Assembly (NCBI RefSeq): GCF_014646335.1
Contig: NZ_BMNG01000023.1
Location: 40,966-104,965 of the forward strand
Direction of reading: 5' to 3'
Length of the DNA stretch: 64,000 bases
Source: Streptomyces lasiicapitis
GTDB lineage: Bacteria; Actinomycetota; Actinomycetes; Streptomycetales; Streptomycetaceae
The notes under the pieces were generated by a model, which saw only the letters and a program-made list of their open reading frames with translations, ran no database searches and was not told the origin of the DNA. Positions 1 through 7,841 of the stretch are shown here, piece by piece. Both the position numbers and the translations under genes were made by a program. The number at the start of each line of letters is the position of its first letter. The stretch's first letter is position 1.

Positions 1-28
1 CCTGGCGGAGGCACGCCGAGCGGAAGGC

Positions 29-1210
29 TCAGCCGACCGCCGTCACCGTCCCCGCCCCCACCGTCCGCCCGCCCTCGCGGATCGCGAAGCCGAGCCCCGG
101 CTCCAGGGGGATCTCGCGGCCGAGCTCGACGGTCATGGTGACCGTGTCGCCGGGCCGGGCGACGGCCGTCTCGCCCAGGTCGATGTCGCCGACCACGTCC
201 GCGGTACGGATGTAGAACTGCGGCCGGTAACCGGTCGAGACCGGGGTGGCGCGGCCGCCTTCGCGGGTGGACAGGACGTACACCTGCGCGGTGAAGCGAC
301 TGCTCGGACTGACGCTGCCGGGCGCGGCGACGACGTGGCCGCGGCGGACGGCATCGCGTGGCAGGCCGCGAAGGAGCAGCGCCACGTTGTCGCCGGCCTG
401 CGCGGAGTCCATCGGCTTGCCGAAGGTCTCCAGGCCGGTGACGACCGTCTCGGTGTTGTCGTCGGCATCGCCGCCCAGGACCTGCACGCGGTCGCCGACG
501 CGGACGGTGCCGCGCTCGACGGCGCCGGTGACGACCGTGCCCCGGCCGGTGATCGTGAAGACGTTCTCCACCGGGAGCAGGAAGGGCGCGTCGACATAGC
601 GCTCCGGCATCGGGACGTACGTGTCCACAGCGTCCAGGAGCGCCTCGACCGCCGCCGTCCAACGCGGGTCCCCCTCAAGGGCCTTGAGGCCGGAGACCCG
701 TACGACGGGCACCGCGTCGCCGCCGTACCCGTGCGCGGACAAAAGCTCGCGGACCTCCAGCTCGACCAGGTCGGTGAGCTCGGGGTCGCCGGTGTCCGCC
801 TTGTTGAGGGCGACGACGATGTGGTCGACGCCGACCTGGCGGGCGAGCAGGACGTGCTCGGCGGTCTGCGGCATGATCCCGTCGGCGGCGGACACGACGA
901 GGATCGCGCCGTCGAGTTGGGCGGCGCCCGTGACCATGTTCTTCACGTAGTCGGCGTGGCCGGGCATGTCGACGTGGGCGTAGTGCCGGGTGTCGGTCTC
1001 GTACTCGACGTGCGCGATGTTGATGGTGATGCCGCGCTGCGCCTCCTCCGGCGCGCGGTCGATGCGGTCGAAGGGCACGAACGTGCCGGTGCCGCGCTCG
1101 CTGAGGACCTTGGTGATGGCGGCGGTCAGGGTGGTCTTGCCGTGGTCGACGTGGCCCATCGTGCCGATGTTGAGGTGGGGCTTGGTGCGTACGTAAGCGG
1201 TCTTGGACAT
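29..1210 (-). CDS. tuf3: Divergent elongation factor Tu (EF-Tu3 type)
   Basis: GTPase that carries aminoacyl-tRNA to the ribosome. 393 aa, full length. The G1 loop GHVDHGKT is at residues 19-26, followed by DMPGH (usual Cys replaced by Met) and NKAD (usual NKCD), then the two beta-barrel domains with RGTVVTG and GYRPQFY. No ribosomal protein or EF-G gene is adjacent, so this is not the main str-operon tuf; the divergence fits the third tuf gene of Streptomyces. In E. coli numbering it has His160, Ala230, Ala275 and Gly373 where E. coli has Tyr, Arg, Gly and Arg. Those sites are linked to elfamycin-type resistance. The RBS GGAGCAGG lies 7 bases before the ATG. Family is certain; the tuf3 assignment is likely. 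Confidence 0.95.
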   Translation of the reverse strand: MSKTAYVRTKPHLNIGTMGHVDHGKTTLTAAITKVLSERGTGTFVPFDRIDRAPEEAQRGITINIAHVEYETDTRHYAHVDMPGHADYVKNMVTGAAQLDGAILVVSAADGIMPQTAEHVLLARQVGVDHIVVALNKADTGDPELTDLVELEVRELLSAHGYGGDAVPVVRVSGLKALEGDPRWTAAVEALLDAVDTYVPMPERYVDAPFLLPVENVFTITGRGTVVTGAVERGTVRVGDRVQVLGGDADDNTETVVTGLETFGKPMDSAQAGDNVALLLRGLPRDAVRRGHVVAAPGSVSPSSRFTAQVYVLSTREGGRATPVSTGYRPQFYIRTADVVGDIDLGETAVARPGDTVTMTVELGREIPLEPGLGFAIREGGRTVGAGTVTAVG

Positions 1211-1531
1211 GGTGGTTCCTGCTCCGGAACTCGAAAGGTGTGGCCCGCGGCTCGGACGGCCTGCGGACGGGGACCCCCGGGGCCTGGCCGACCCTCCCCC
1301 TGCGGGGTCCGCCGGAATGTCCGGGGAGGGTCAGCTTCGGGCGCCGTCAAGGGGAAGGGCGGCTGCGAGCCGCGCTGCGAGCGGAACGACGGCAGCCCGA
1401 ACAGCGCCCGCGACTGCGGACAAAACTGTGTGAAAGGCGTGCCGGAACATGTCGACGATCATTGCCGACGCCCTGGTCGGCGTCGAATCATTTTCCCTGA
1501 CACACCGGTCACACAGGGCAGTTGCGGCGCG
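1211..1531. other. Gene-free upstream region of tuf3 with hairpins
   Basis: No coding frame is supported here. It holds the tuf3 promoter and leader and, at its far end, the region downstream of the AlkD-like gene. A 10-base inverted repeat, GACCCTCCCC (1290-1299) with GGGGAGGGTC (1323-1332), lies about 80-120 bases before the tuf3 start and would fold in the transcript. A smaller one, GCCGAC (1464-1469) with GTCGGC (1476-1481), could end transcription of the upstream gene. I could not place a convincing -35/-10 pair. Confidence 0.5.
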
Positions 1532-2305
1532 TCAGCCTCCGATGCCCCCGATGCCCCCGATGTTCTTCAGCGCCTCACGCACGGACAGGGGCGCGAGGAC
1601 CTCACGGTGCGTCGCGACGAAGTCCCGTACGGCGTCGGGGTCCGTCTTCGCGTACTCCCGCAGGCACCACCCGATGGCCTTGCGGATGAAGAAGTCCGGG
1701 TGCCGTGCCTGCCGTTCGCAGTACGCGAAGAGGCGGCCGGTGTCCGTGGCGTGCTTGTGGCGCAGCTGGTGCAGGAGCGCGGTCCTGACCGCCCACATGT
1801 CCTCGTCCTGGATCCAGGCGTCCATGTCGGCCCTCAGCGCGGGGTCGGCGGCGACGAGGCCGCCCACGACGTGCGCGGCGAGCGCGTCGACGGTGTCCCA
1901 CCAGGGACGGGTCGTCACCAGCTGCCGGGCGACGGGCAGGAAGCCGGACGAGCACCGCTTCACGTGCCGCCGCAGATAGTCCACGGCGAAGTACTGGTAC
2001 TCCCGCTCGGGCAGTTCCCAGCAGCGCAGCGCGAGCGCGGCGCAGTCGGCCTCTTCGGGGCGGGGCGTGCCCGCGAGGACGGCGCGGTTGAGGTCCCGGC
2101 GGACCGGCGCGGTGAGGCCGAGGAAGGGCGCGATGTCCTTCATGTACGCGCGCATGTCCGCGGCCCGCGCCGGATCGGCCGCTTCGGCGTACGTCGTCGT
2201 GAGCCGCCCGACGACATCGTCGGCGAGAGCACTTCTCGGCACGGTGACTGGCCCTGGGACTGGCACTGTGACGCCCATGAGACGCACCATACGGCGATCA
2301 GACAC
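1532..2305 (-). CDS. AlkD-like DNA alkylation repair protein
   Basis: 257 aa, almost entirely helical. It matches the HEAT-like repeat DNA glycosylase family (AlkD type), which removes N3/N7-alkylated purines. Landmarks are WELPEREYQYFAVDYL near residues 95-110, PWWDTVD near 135, and DFFIRKAIGWCLREYAK near 205-220, which is the family's conserved C-terminal block. The C-terminus ends in a short Gly-Gly-Ile repeat (GGIGGIGG) encoded by tandem 9-base units. The ATG is 22 bases from the divergent membrane-protein gene; GGAGAG lies 12 bases upstream, and Met6 or Met10 are possible alternatives. It probably protects against alkylation damage; the glycosylase role is inferred from family. Confidence 0.85.
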   Translation of the reverse strand: MSDRRMVRLMGVTVPVPGPVTVPRSALADDVVGRLTTTYAEAADPARAADMRAYMKDIAPFLGLTAPVRRDLNRAVLAGTPRPEEADCAALALRCWELPEREYQYFAVDYLRRHVKRCSSGFLPVARQLVTTRPWWDTVDALAAHVVGGLVAADPALRADMDAWIQDEDMWAVRTALLHQLRHKHATDTGRLFAYCERQARHPDFFIRKAIGWCLREYAKTDPDAVRDFVATHREVLAPLSVREALKNIGGIGGIGG

Positions 2306-2315
2306 ATGAGCCGGT

Positions 2316-2321
2316 TAGTCT
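2316..2321 (+). promoter_or_regulatory. -10 box of a leaderless promoter
   Basis: TAGTCT matches TANNNT and ends 6 bases before the ATG at 2328, which has no ribosome binding site. Transcription would therefore start at the A of the start codon. Confidence 0.55.
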
Positions 2322-2327
2322 CTCCGG

Positions 2328-3032
2328 ATGCTCGACACCGCCGCCGCCCCGACGCCGGGCCTCGCCGTGCGTTGCACACGGGTGCTCCTCTCGCCGTGGG
2401 CGCGGCTGTCCCTGCTCGTGCTGCTGCTCGCCGCGGCCGCCGCGGGCGTGCTGCTCTTCGAGCCGCAGCGGCTGATCGCGGACGGCTGGCCGCCGCAGTT
2501 CGGCGGCGCCGCCGCGGTGTGCGTGTTCGCGGTGGCGTACGGCACGTGCACGGTCGCGTTCGTGCCGCGGCCGCTGCTCAATCTGGCGGCGGGCGCGCTG
2601 TTCGGTTCGCAGGCCGGGCTGCCCGCGGCGATCGTGGGCACGGTCATGGGGGCCGGGGTGTCGTTCGGCCTCGGCCGGATCCTGGGGCAGGACGCGCTGC
2701 GGCCGCTGCTGCGGGGCCGCTGGCTGAAGGCGGCCGACGGCCAGCTCAGCCGGCACGGGTTCCGCTCGATGCTGGCCGTCCGCCTCTTCCCGGGCGTGCC
2801 GTTCGCGGCCGCCAACTACTGCGCGGCGGTCTCCCGCATGGGCTGGCTGCCGTTCCTGCTCGCCACGGCCATCGGCTCGATCCCGAACACGGCGGCGTAC
2901 GTCATAGCGGGAGCCCGCGCGTCGACCCCCACGTCCCCGGTGTTCCTGATCGCGATGGGCTTCATCGCGGTGACGGGCGTAGCAGGCGCGCTGGTGGCAT
3001 GGCGCAAGCGCCACGGCCTGGGCGGCCACTGA
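2328..3032 (+). CDS. TVP38/TMEM64 (VTT-domain) membrane protein
   Basis: 234 aa integral membrane protein of the DedA/TVP38 superfamily. Hydrophobic segments occur near residues 25-45, 60-80, 85-115, 145-185 and 200-220. The family core is visible: FVPRPLLNLAAGALFG, then GTVMGAGVSFGLGR and RLFPGVPFAAANYCAA, with the Pro-containing re-entrant loops typical of VTT proteins. Family members are proposed lipid or ion transporters/scramblases; the substrate here is unknown. It is divergent from the AlkD-like gene and appears leaderless. Its 3' end faces the thiolase gene. Confidence 0.85.
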   Translation: MLDTAAAPTPGLAVRCTRVLLSPWARLSLLVLLLAAAAAGVLLFEPQRLIADGWPPQFGGAAAVCVFAVAYGTCTVAFVPRPLLNLAAGALFGSQAGLPAAIVGTVMGAGVSFGLGRILGQDALRPLLRGRWLKAADGQLSRHGFRSMLAVRLFPGVPFAAANYCAAVSRMGWLPFLLATAIGSIPNTAAYVIAGARASTPTSPVFLIAMGFIAVTGVAGALVAWRKRHGLGGH

Positions 3033-3041
3033 CAGCGGCGG

Positions 3042-3117
3042 CAAGAAATAGCCCGTCCGGCGCTTGAGGACGAGGCGCGGAGCGCCGAAAGGCAGGGGGA
3101 GAGGGGGCGCAGCCCCC
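3042..3117. repeat. Intergenic hairpin-rich repeat between convergent genes
   Basis: This lies between two convergent stop codons. It holds GTCCGGCGCTTGAGGACGA followed by the hairpins GGCGC-GGA-GCGCC (3074-3086) and GGGGGC-GCA-GCCCCC (3103-3117). The wording resembles an interspersed intergenic element common in Streptomyces (from memory). It can serve as a bidirectional terminator. Confidence 0.6.
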
Positions 3118-3123
3118 ATGAGG

Positions 3124-4293
3124 TCACACCGCTTCAAGAATCGTGGCGTTGGCGAGCCCCCCGGCCTCGCACATGGTCTGCAAGGCGTACCGCGCCCCAC
3201 GGACCCGCATCGCATGCACAAGCGTGGTCATCAGCCGAGTGCCGCTCGCGCCCAGCGGGTGTCCAAGGGAGATCGCACCACCGTGGACGTTCAGCCGCCG
3301 CTCATCCGCGCCGGTCTCCCGCAACCAGCACAGGACCACGCTCGCGAACGCCTCGTTGACCTCGAACAGATCGATGTCGTCGAGCGTCAGTGAGGCCCGG
3401 CGCAGCACCTTCTCGGTCGCGGGCAGGACACCGGTGAGCATCATGAGCGGGTCGGAGCCGGTGACGGCGAAGCTGTGCAGCCGGGCCAGCGGGCGCAGGC
3501 CGAGGCGGGCCGCGTTCTCGCTGGTGGTGATGAGGACGGCGGAAGCGCCGTCGTTGATGGGGCTGGTGTTGCCCGCGGTGACGGACCAGTCGATCTGCGG
3601 GAAGCGCTCGGCGAAGGCGGGGTCCTCGTAGGCGGGCCTGAGCCCGGCGAGGATCTCGGGCGTCGTGCCGGGACGTACGGACTCGTCGCGGGTGACGCCG
3701 TCCAGCGGCGCGACCTCCGCGTCGAAGAGGCCGCTCTCCCAGGCGCGGGCGGCCTTCTGGTGCGAGCCGGTCGCGAAGACGTCCATCTCCTCACGGCTGA
3801 TGGACCACTTGGCGGCGATGAGCTCGGCGCTGATGCCCTGCGGGACGAGCCCTTCCGGGTAGCGCTCGGCGATGCCGGGCCCGAAGGGGTCCGCGCCCGC
3901 GGGCACGTTCGACCACATCGGTACGCGGCTCATGGACTCCACTCCGCAGGCGACCGCCATGTCGTACGCGCCCGACAGGACGCCCTGCGCCGCGAAGTGC
4001 ACGGCCTGCTGCGAGGAGCCACACTGGCGGTCCACGGTGGTGGCGGGGACGGACTCCGGGAAGCCCGCGGACAGGGCGGCGTACCGCGTGGTGTTCATGG
4101 CCTGTTCGGCGACCTGGTCGACACAGCCGCCGATCACGTCGTCGATGTGCGCCGGGTCGACACCGGAGCGCTCGATGAGGCTGCGGAGCGTGTGGGAGAG
4201 GAGCTCGACCGGGTGGACGTGGGCGAGGGAGCCGTTGGGCTTGCCCTTGCCGACGGGGGTGCGTACGGCTTCGACGATGACGGCGTCACGCAT
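3124..4293 (-). CDS. Thiolase (acetyl-CoA C-acyltransferase)
   Basis: 389 aa, the usual thiolase length. It joins or cleaves acyl-CoA and acetyl-CoA in fatty-acid or related degradation. The nucleophile Cys91 is in DRQCGSSQQAVHFAAQ. The C-terminal half has GGAISLGHPLGASG with His345 and TMCEAGG with Cys375, so the full Cys/His/Cys set is present. The start has GGGAGA 7 bases upstream. A divergent HxlR-type regulator begins 105 bases away, and the shared region carries inverted repeats, so HxlR control of this gene is likely. Substrate chain length cannot be read from the sequence. Confidence 0.93.
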   Translation of the reverse strand: MRDAVIVEAVRTPVGKGKPNGSLAHVHPVELLSHTLRSLIERSGVDPAHIDDVIGGCVDQVAEQAMNTTRYAALSAGFPESVPATTVDRQCGSSQQAVHFAAQGVLSGAYDMAVACGVESMSRVPMWSNVPAGADPFGPGIAERYPEGLVPQGISAELIAAKWSISREEMDVFATGSHQKAARAWESGLFDAEVAPLDGVTRDESVRPGTTPEILAGLRPAYEDPAFAERFPQIDWSVTAGNTSPINDGASAVLITTSENAARLGLRPLARLHSFAVTGSDPLMMLTGVLPATEKVLRRASLTLDDIDLFEVNEAFASVVLCWLRETGADERRLNVHGGAISLGHPLGASGTRLMTTLVHAMRVRGARYALQTMCEAGGLANATILEAV

Positions 4294-4356
4294 GGCGGTG
4301 TCTCCCGGATGGGTCGAGTTGGAAAACTGGACTCACTAGCAATCCCCACGATAACC

Positions 4357-4383
4357 AGGTGGGTTTGATTTTCCAACCCACCT
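4357..4383. promoter_or_regulatory. 9-bp inverted-repeat operator over the HxlR promoter
   Basis: AGGTGGGTT (4357-4365) and AACCCACCT (4375-4383) are perfect inverted arms separated by 9 bases, abutting the -10 box TAGACT (4385-4390). A second pair, GTTGGAAAA (4318-4326) and TTTTCCAAC (4369-4377), links this site to the thiolase side. The likely ligand is the HxlR regulator itself. Confidence 0.6.
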
Positions 4384-4397
4384 TTAGACTGTCCTCC

Positions 4398-4859
4398 ATG
4401 AAAGATCCACGCCCGTGCTCCATCGCCGACACCCTCGCCCTGGTCGGCGAGAAGTACTCGCTGCTCGTCCTGCGCGAGGTCTTCCTCGGCGCACGGCGCT
4501 TCGATCAGCTGGCCCGCAACACCGGCGCCCCGCGCGACATCCTCACGACGCGCCTGCGCCGCCTCGTGGACGCGGGCGTACTGGAGAAGGCCGCGTACAG
4601 CGAACGGCCGACGCGCCACGAGTACCGGCCGACGCCGGCGGGCCTCGAACTGGAGGCCGTCCTGATGACGCTGATGGCCTGGGGCGACCGCCATCTGCGT
4701 ACGGACGACGACCGCCCCATGGTCATCGAGCACATCTGCGGCCACGAACTGCTTCCCGCGGTCACGTGTTCCGCGTGCGGCGGCGAAGTGCGCCACGAGG
4801 ACCTGACGGCCCATCCGCAGGCGCCCGGCTGGACGGTCACGGGGCCCACTGCCGCCTGA
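4398..4859 (+). CDS. HxlR-family winged-helix regulator
   Basis: 153 aa. The N-terminus PCSIADTLALVGEKYSLLVL is the HxlR signature, followed by the winged helix (RFDQLARNTGAPRDILTTRL, then LVDAGVLEK and the YRPTPAG wing). The C-terminal 35 residues carry CGHEL then CSACGG, a possible small metal-binding ribbon absent from minimal HxlR proteins. The ATG at 4398 is preferred over one 39 bases upstream because TAGACT ends 7 bases before it (leaderless). It is divergent from the thiolase and probably controls it and itself. Confidence 0.88.
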   Translation: MKDPRPCSIADTLALVGEKYSLLVLREVFLGARRFDQLARNTGAPRDILTTRLRRLVDAGVLEKAAYSERPTRHEYRPTPAGLELEAVLMTLMAWGDRHLRTDDDRPMVIEHICGHELLPAVTCSACGGEVRHEDLTAHPQAPGWTVTGPTAA

Positions 4860-4884
4860 CCGAGGCTCCTGACCGAGCCCGCAT

Positions 4885-4901
4885 TTTGCCGCACCGGCAA
4901 A
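4885..4901. terminator. Inverted repeat after the HxlR gene
   Basis: TTTGCCG-CAC-CGGCAAA, a perfect 7-bp stem 25 bases after the HxlR stop. It could be a weak terminator or an operator for the next gene, which starts at 4974. Confidence 0.4.
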
Positions 4902-4973
4902 GAATGTCGCCGGGTTCGCCTCCGTGCGCGCACCCTCTCCCTCAAGTACCGGCGCCCGCCTGAGGGAGAGACG

Positions 4974-5618
4974 ATGACCAGCACCCCGCCGAAGAACACG
5001 GCTCAGCAGTACTGGGACGACTTCTACCGAGACCCGGGCACCGGCGGCTCCGGTGAGCCCAACGTCCTCCTCGTCCGGGAAGTCGCCTCGTTGACACCCG
5101 GCACGGCCCTGGACCTCGGGTGCGCCGGGGGCTCCGACGCGCTGTGGCTCGCCGGCCTCGGCTGGCGGGTCACGGCCGCCGACGTGTCCGCCACGGCGCT
5201 GCGCCGGGCCGCGGAACGCGCGGCCGATGCCGGTCTCACGGACCGGATCGACTGGCAGCGGCACGACCTGTCGGAGTCGTCCCCGGAGGGTTCGTACGAC
5301 CTGGTGTCGGCGCAGTTCCTGCACTCACCGGTGGCGCGCGACGGCGAGCGCGAGGACATCCTCGACCGGGCGGCCGACGCGGTCGCGCCCGGCGGGGTCC
5401 TGGTCATCGGGAGCCACGCGGGCTGGCCGTCGTGGCAGGACGAGCCGCCGTTCGCCCACCACTTCCCGACGAACGCCGAGATGCTCGCCCGGCTCGACCC
5501 GGCGCGCCGGGGGTGGACCGTCGAGACCGACGAACTCCTCACGCGCGAGCTGGCGGGTCCTGACGGCCGGCCCGGCACCCGCGCCGACTCCGTACTCAAG
5601 CTCCGCCGCGCGAGGTAG
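4974..5618 (+). CDS. Class I SAM-dependent methyltransferase
   Basis: 214 aa. Motif I ALDLGCAGGSDALWLA (about residues 44-59) and the acidic end of beta 2 (VTAADVSATAL) bind S-adenosylmethionine; motif IV is near DLVSAQFLHSP. The length and the HSP-containing post-motif resemble the TehB/tellurite-type and small-molecule methyltransferase group, but the substrate is unknown. A clear GGGAGAG lies before the ATG. It stands alone between HxlR and uppP. Confidence 0.85.
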   Translation: MTSTPPKNTAQQYWDDFYRDPGTGGSGEPNVLLVREVASLTPGTALDLGCAGGSDALWLAGLGWRVTAADVSATALRRAAERAADAGLTDRIDWQRHDLSESSPEGSYDLVSAQFLHSPVARDGEREDILDRAADAVAPGGVLVIGSHAGWPSWQDEPPFAHHFPTNAEMLARLDPARRGWTVETDELLTRELAGPDGRPGTRADSVLKLRRAR

Positions 5619-5894
5619 CGCGCCAGAGGTCACCGCCCGCCGCCGCCCGCCCCGGGGCCATCGGCGGGCGCGGCCCGGAGCCCGCCCGGGGCCCGCAACC
5701 GACGGCCCTCGCGCGGTCCCTTCATCTTGTGCCGCTACGCTGCCCCCGGCGAGGCACGTGATCACCCCTCCCGGCCCACCGCTCGACCCCGCGCACGCCC
5801 GCACCACGCCTCGCCGCTCCCGGTTCCCCTCCCACGCCTCTGACCGCCACCTCACGGGTCAGCGCACGATCAGTTACTGGACGGCGCAGTTTTC

Positions 5895-6770
5895 ATGTCT
5901 TGGCTCGAATCGTTCATTCTCGGACTCGTCCAGGGACTGACCGAGTTCCTTCCGATCTCATCCAGCGCGCATCTGCGGCTGACCGCGGCGTTCGCGGGCT
6001 GGCACGACCCGGGTGCCGCCTTCACCGCGATCACTCAGATCGGCACCGAGGCCGCCGTCCTGATCTACTTCCGCAAGGACATCGGCCGGATCATCAAGGC
6101 GTGGTCCGGCTCGCTGGTCGGCAAGGTGCCGCGGTCCGACCACGACGCGAAGATGGGCTGGCTCGTCATCGTCGGCTCGATCCCGATCGGTGTCCTCGGC
6201 GTCACGTTCAAGGACCAGATCGAGGGGCCGTTCCGTGATCTGCGCCTGATCGCCACGACGCTGATCGTCATGGGCATCGTCCTCGGCATCGCCGACCGCC
6301 TCGCGGCCCGCGACGAGACCGGCGGCAAGCACCGTGCCGTACGCCACCGCAAGGGCCTCAAGGAACTGGGCGTCAGGGACGGTCTGATCTACGGCGTCTG
6401 CCAGGCCATGGCGCTCATCCCCGGCGTCTCCCGCTCCGGCGCCACGATCAGCGGCGGCCTGCTCATGGGCTACACCCGCGAGGCCGCGGCCCGCTATTCC
6501 TTCCTGCTCGCCATCCCGGCCGTGCTCGCCTCGGGTGTCTTCGAGCTGAAGGACGCGAGCGAGGGCGGCCATGTCTCCTGGGGCCCCACGATCTTCGCCA
6601 CAATTGTCGCTTTTGTTGTGGGATATGCCGTAATCGCATGGTTCATGAAGTTCATTACCACCAAGAGCTTCATGCCGTTCGTCTACTACCGCATCCTGCT
6701 CGGCATCGCGCTGTTCATCCTCGTCGGCGCGGGCACGCTGAGCCCGCACGCGGGCGAGTCGGCGGGCTAG
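5895..6770 (+). CDS. uppP: Undecaprenyl-diphosphatase (BacA/UppP)
   Basis: 291 aa polytopic membrane enzyme that dephosphorylates undecaprenyl diphosphate to recycle the lipid carrier of cell-wall synthesis; family members give bacitracin tolerance. The first signature GLTEFLPISSSAHL (residues 14-27) supplies the catalytic Glu and Ser residues. The second, PGVSRSGATISGGL, is near residues 176-189. Six or more hydrophobic segments follow the family pattern. A 276-base region precedes it, and I see no strong ribosome binding site before the ATG. Confidence 0.95.
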   Translation: MSWLESFILGLVQGLTEFLPISSSAHLRLTAAFAGWHDPGAAFTAITQIGTEAAVLIYFRKDIGRIIKAWSGSLVGKVPRSDHDAKMGWLVIVGSIPIGVLGVTFKDQIEGPFRDLRLIATTLIVMGIVLGIADRLAARDETGGKHRAVRHRKGLKELGVRDGLIYGVCQAMALIPGVSRSGATISGGLLMGYTREAAARYSFLLAIPAVLASGVFELKDASEGGHVSWGPTIFATIVAFVVGYAVIAWFMKFITTKSFMPFVYYRILLGIALFILVGAGTLSPHAGESAG

Positions 6771-7160
6771 CGACGCACCGGCGCCCGGCCGGGGGCCCTG
6801 CGCGCCCCTCAAGGCCCGGCACGCGCCCCGAACTGGTAACTCTGCGTGGTCACTTACGTCCCATCCGCCCCTGTGTTACCTAAATAGGCCTTCTCGGCAC
6901 GTTGTGTAGGCAAGGGTGGCGCTTTTTGCGTCGGATGGGTGCACGCTGGAGGTACGGGCCCATCCCCGGGTGGCCGCCGCCGGGTTGTCGGCGGGGGCGG
7001 CGGCCGAAGGTGCGAGGACGTGGCGGCTCCCCCTCCGCCGGGCGTCCTCGCACCGCCGCCCTCTCCTCGGGGGCGGGCGGGAGCCACCCCCGAGGAGAGG
7101 TGGAGCCGGGATCGCGTGTCCGCTGCCTTGGAGCGCGCCCCGGCCGCCTGTTGCCCCCTC
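6771..7160. other. Gene-free stretch after uppP
   Basis: No supported coding frame. The left part holds an AT-richer patch (TTACCTAAATAGG near 6876-6888) that could contain a promoter. The right part holds the strong terminator hairpin at 7060-7100. Confidence 0.4.
7060..7100 (-). terminator. Strong 14-bp hairpin terminator
   Basis: CCTCTCCTCGGGGG (7060-7073) pairs perfectly with CCCCCGAGGAGAGG (7087-7100) across a 13-base loop. It lies 60 bases downstream of the split-barrel gene on the minus strand. There is no U-tract, as is usual in Streptomyces. Confidence 0.7.
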
Positions 7161-7628
7161 CTACGGCTTCGTCAGGCACCGCAGCAGATGGTGCTCCCCG
7201 CTCAGGACCGGGCTCGTCAGCGTGAGGAACCCGATGCCCGGCGCGACGTCCAGACCCCGCGCGCTCGCGGCACGGCGGCAGGCGCCCACCTCGTCGACCG
7301 CCACGACCCAGCGCGGTCGGCCGAGCGCGATGACCGCCCGCACCGCGCGGTGCTCGCCGTCCCTGTCCTCGGCATACTCGGCGTCTTCGGCGTACTCGGC
7401 ATCGTCGGCCTCCAGGACCACCAACTGCCGCGGGGCCACCACGGGAGGCAGCGCCCGCGCGACCGGACCGACGTCCGAGACCAGCGCCACCGGCGCCCCG
7501 TCACGGACCACCAGACCGACCAGCTCCACATACGGACGCCCGCGCCGCGCCACCGCGAGCCGCCCCGTCCAGGCCCGGGCAAGCACCTCACGGCACTCCG
7601 CCTCCGACATGCGGCGCACATTCCCCAC
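7161..7628 (-). CDS. Split-barrel flavin-binding family protein (degenerate PPOX type)
   Basis: 155 aa. The opening (MSEAECREVLARAWTGRLAVARRGRPYVELVGLVV) matches the pyridoxamine-phosphate-oxidase-like split-barrel fold found in many actinobacterial FMN/F420 proteins. The ligand-contacting segments are weakly conserved, so catalysis is uncertain. An acidic insert near residues 95-112 is a threefold Ala-Glu-Tyr-Ala-Glu-Asp-like repeat encoded by a short tandem repeat. The GTG start is chosen because AGGAGG sits 6 bases before it. Confidence 0.65.
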   Translation of the reverse strand: MGNVRRMSEAECREVLARAWTGRLAVARRGRPYVELVGLVVRDGAPVALVSDVGPVARALPPVVAPRQLVVLEADDAEYAEDAEYAEDRDGEHRAVRAVIALGRPRWVVAVDEVGACRRAASARGLDVAPGIGFLTLTSPVLSGEHHLLRCLTKP

Positions 7629-7763
7629 AGCCGACCTCCTCTTGCCGCCACGCCCGGGGAGGGCCGCGGACGGACAGGCATGACGCCCCCACGAGGGGGG
7701 CGCGCCGGGGTCCGGGGCACTGTGCGCCGTCGGCCGCTTGAGGGGCCACGACGCCCTACTTCT

Positions 7764-7818
7764 CTTATGCGCGGTACGACTCCGCTTATGCGCCGTCCGG
7801 CTCCGCTTGTGAGCCGCC
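7764..7818. repeat. 21-base tandem repeat
   Basis: Two copies of a 21-base unit starting CTTATGCGC (7764-7784 and 7785-7805) differ at only a few positions. A third, partial copy starts with CTTGTGAGCCG. It sits in the short gap between two minus-strand genes. Confidence 0.6.
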
Positions 7819-7841
7819 CCCTGTGCGCCGGCCGGCCTGTG

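Noticed and set aside
3020..3045. CTGTCAGTG on the minus strand at the end of the VTT gene
   Set aside because: It lacks the TT start of the motif and any -10 box, and lies at a convergent gene end.
335..3067. Very long open frame (910 codons) on the plus strand over tuf3 and alkD
   Set aside because: It is antisense to two well-supported genes; long mirror frames are expected in 70%+ GC DNA and its protein has no domain.
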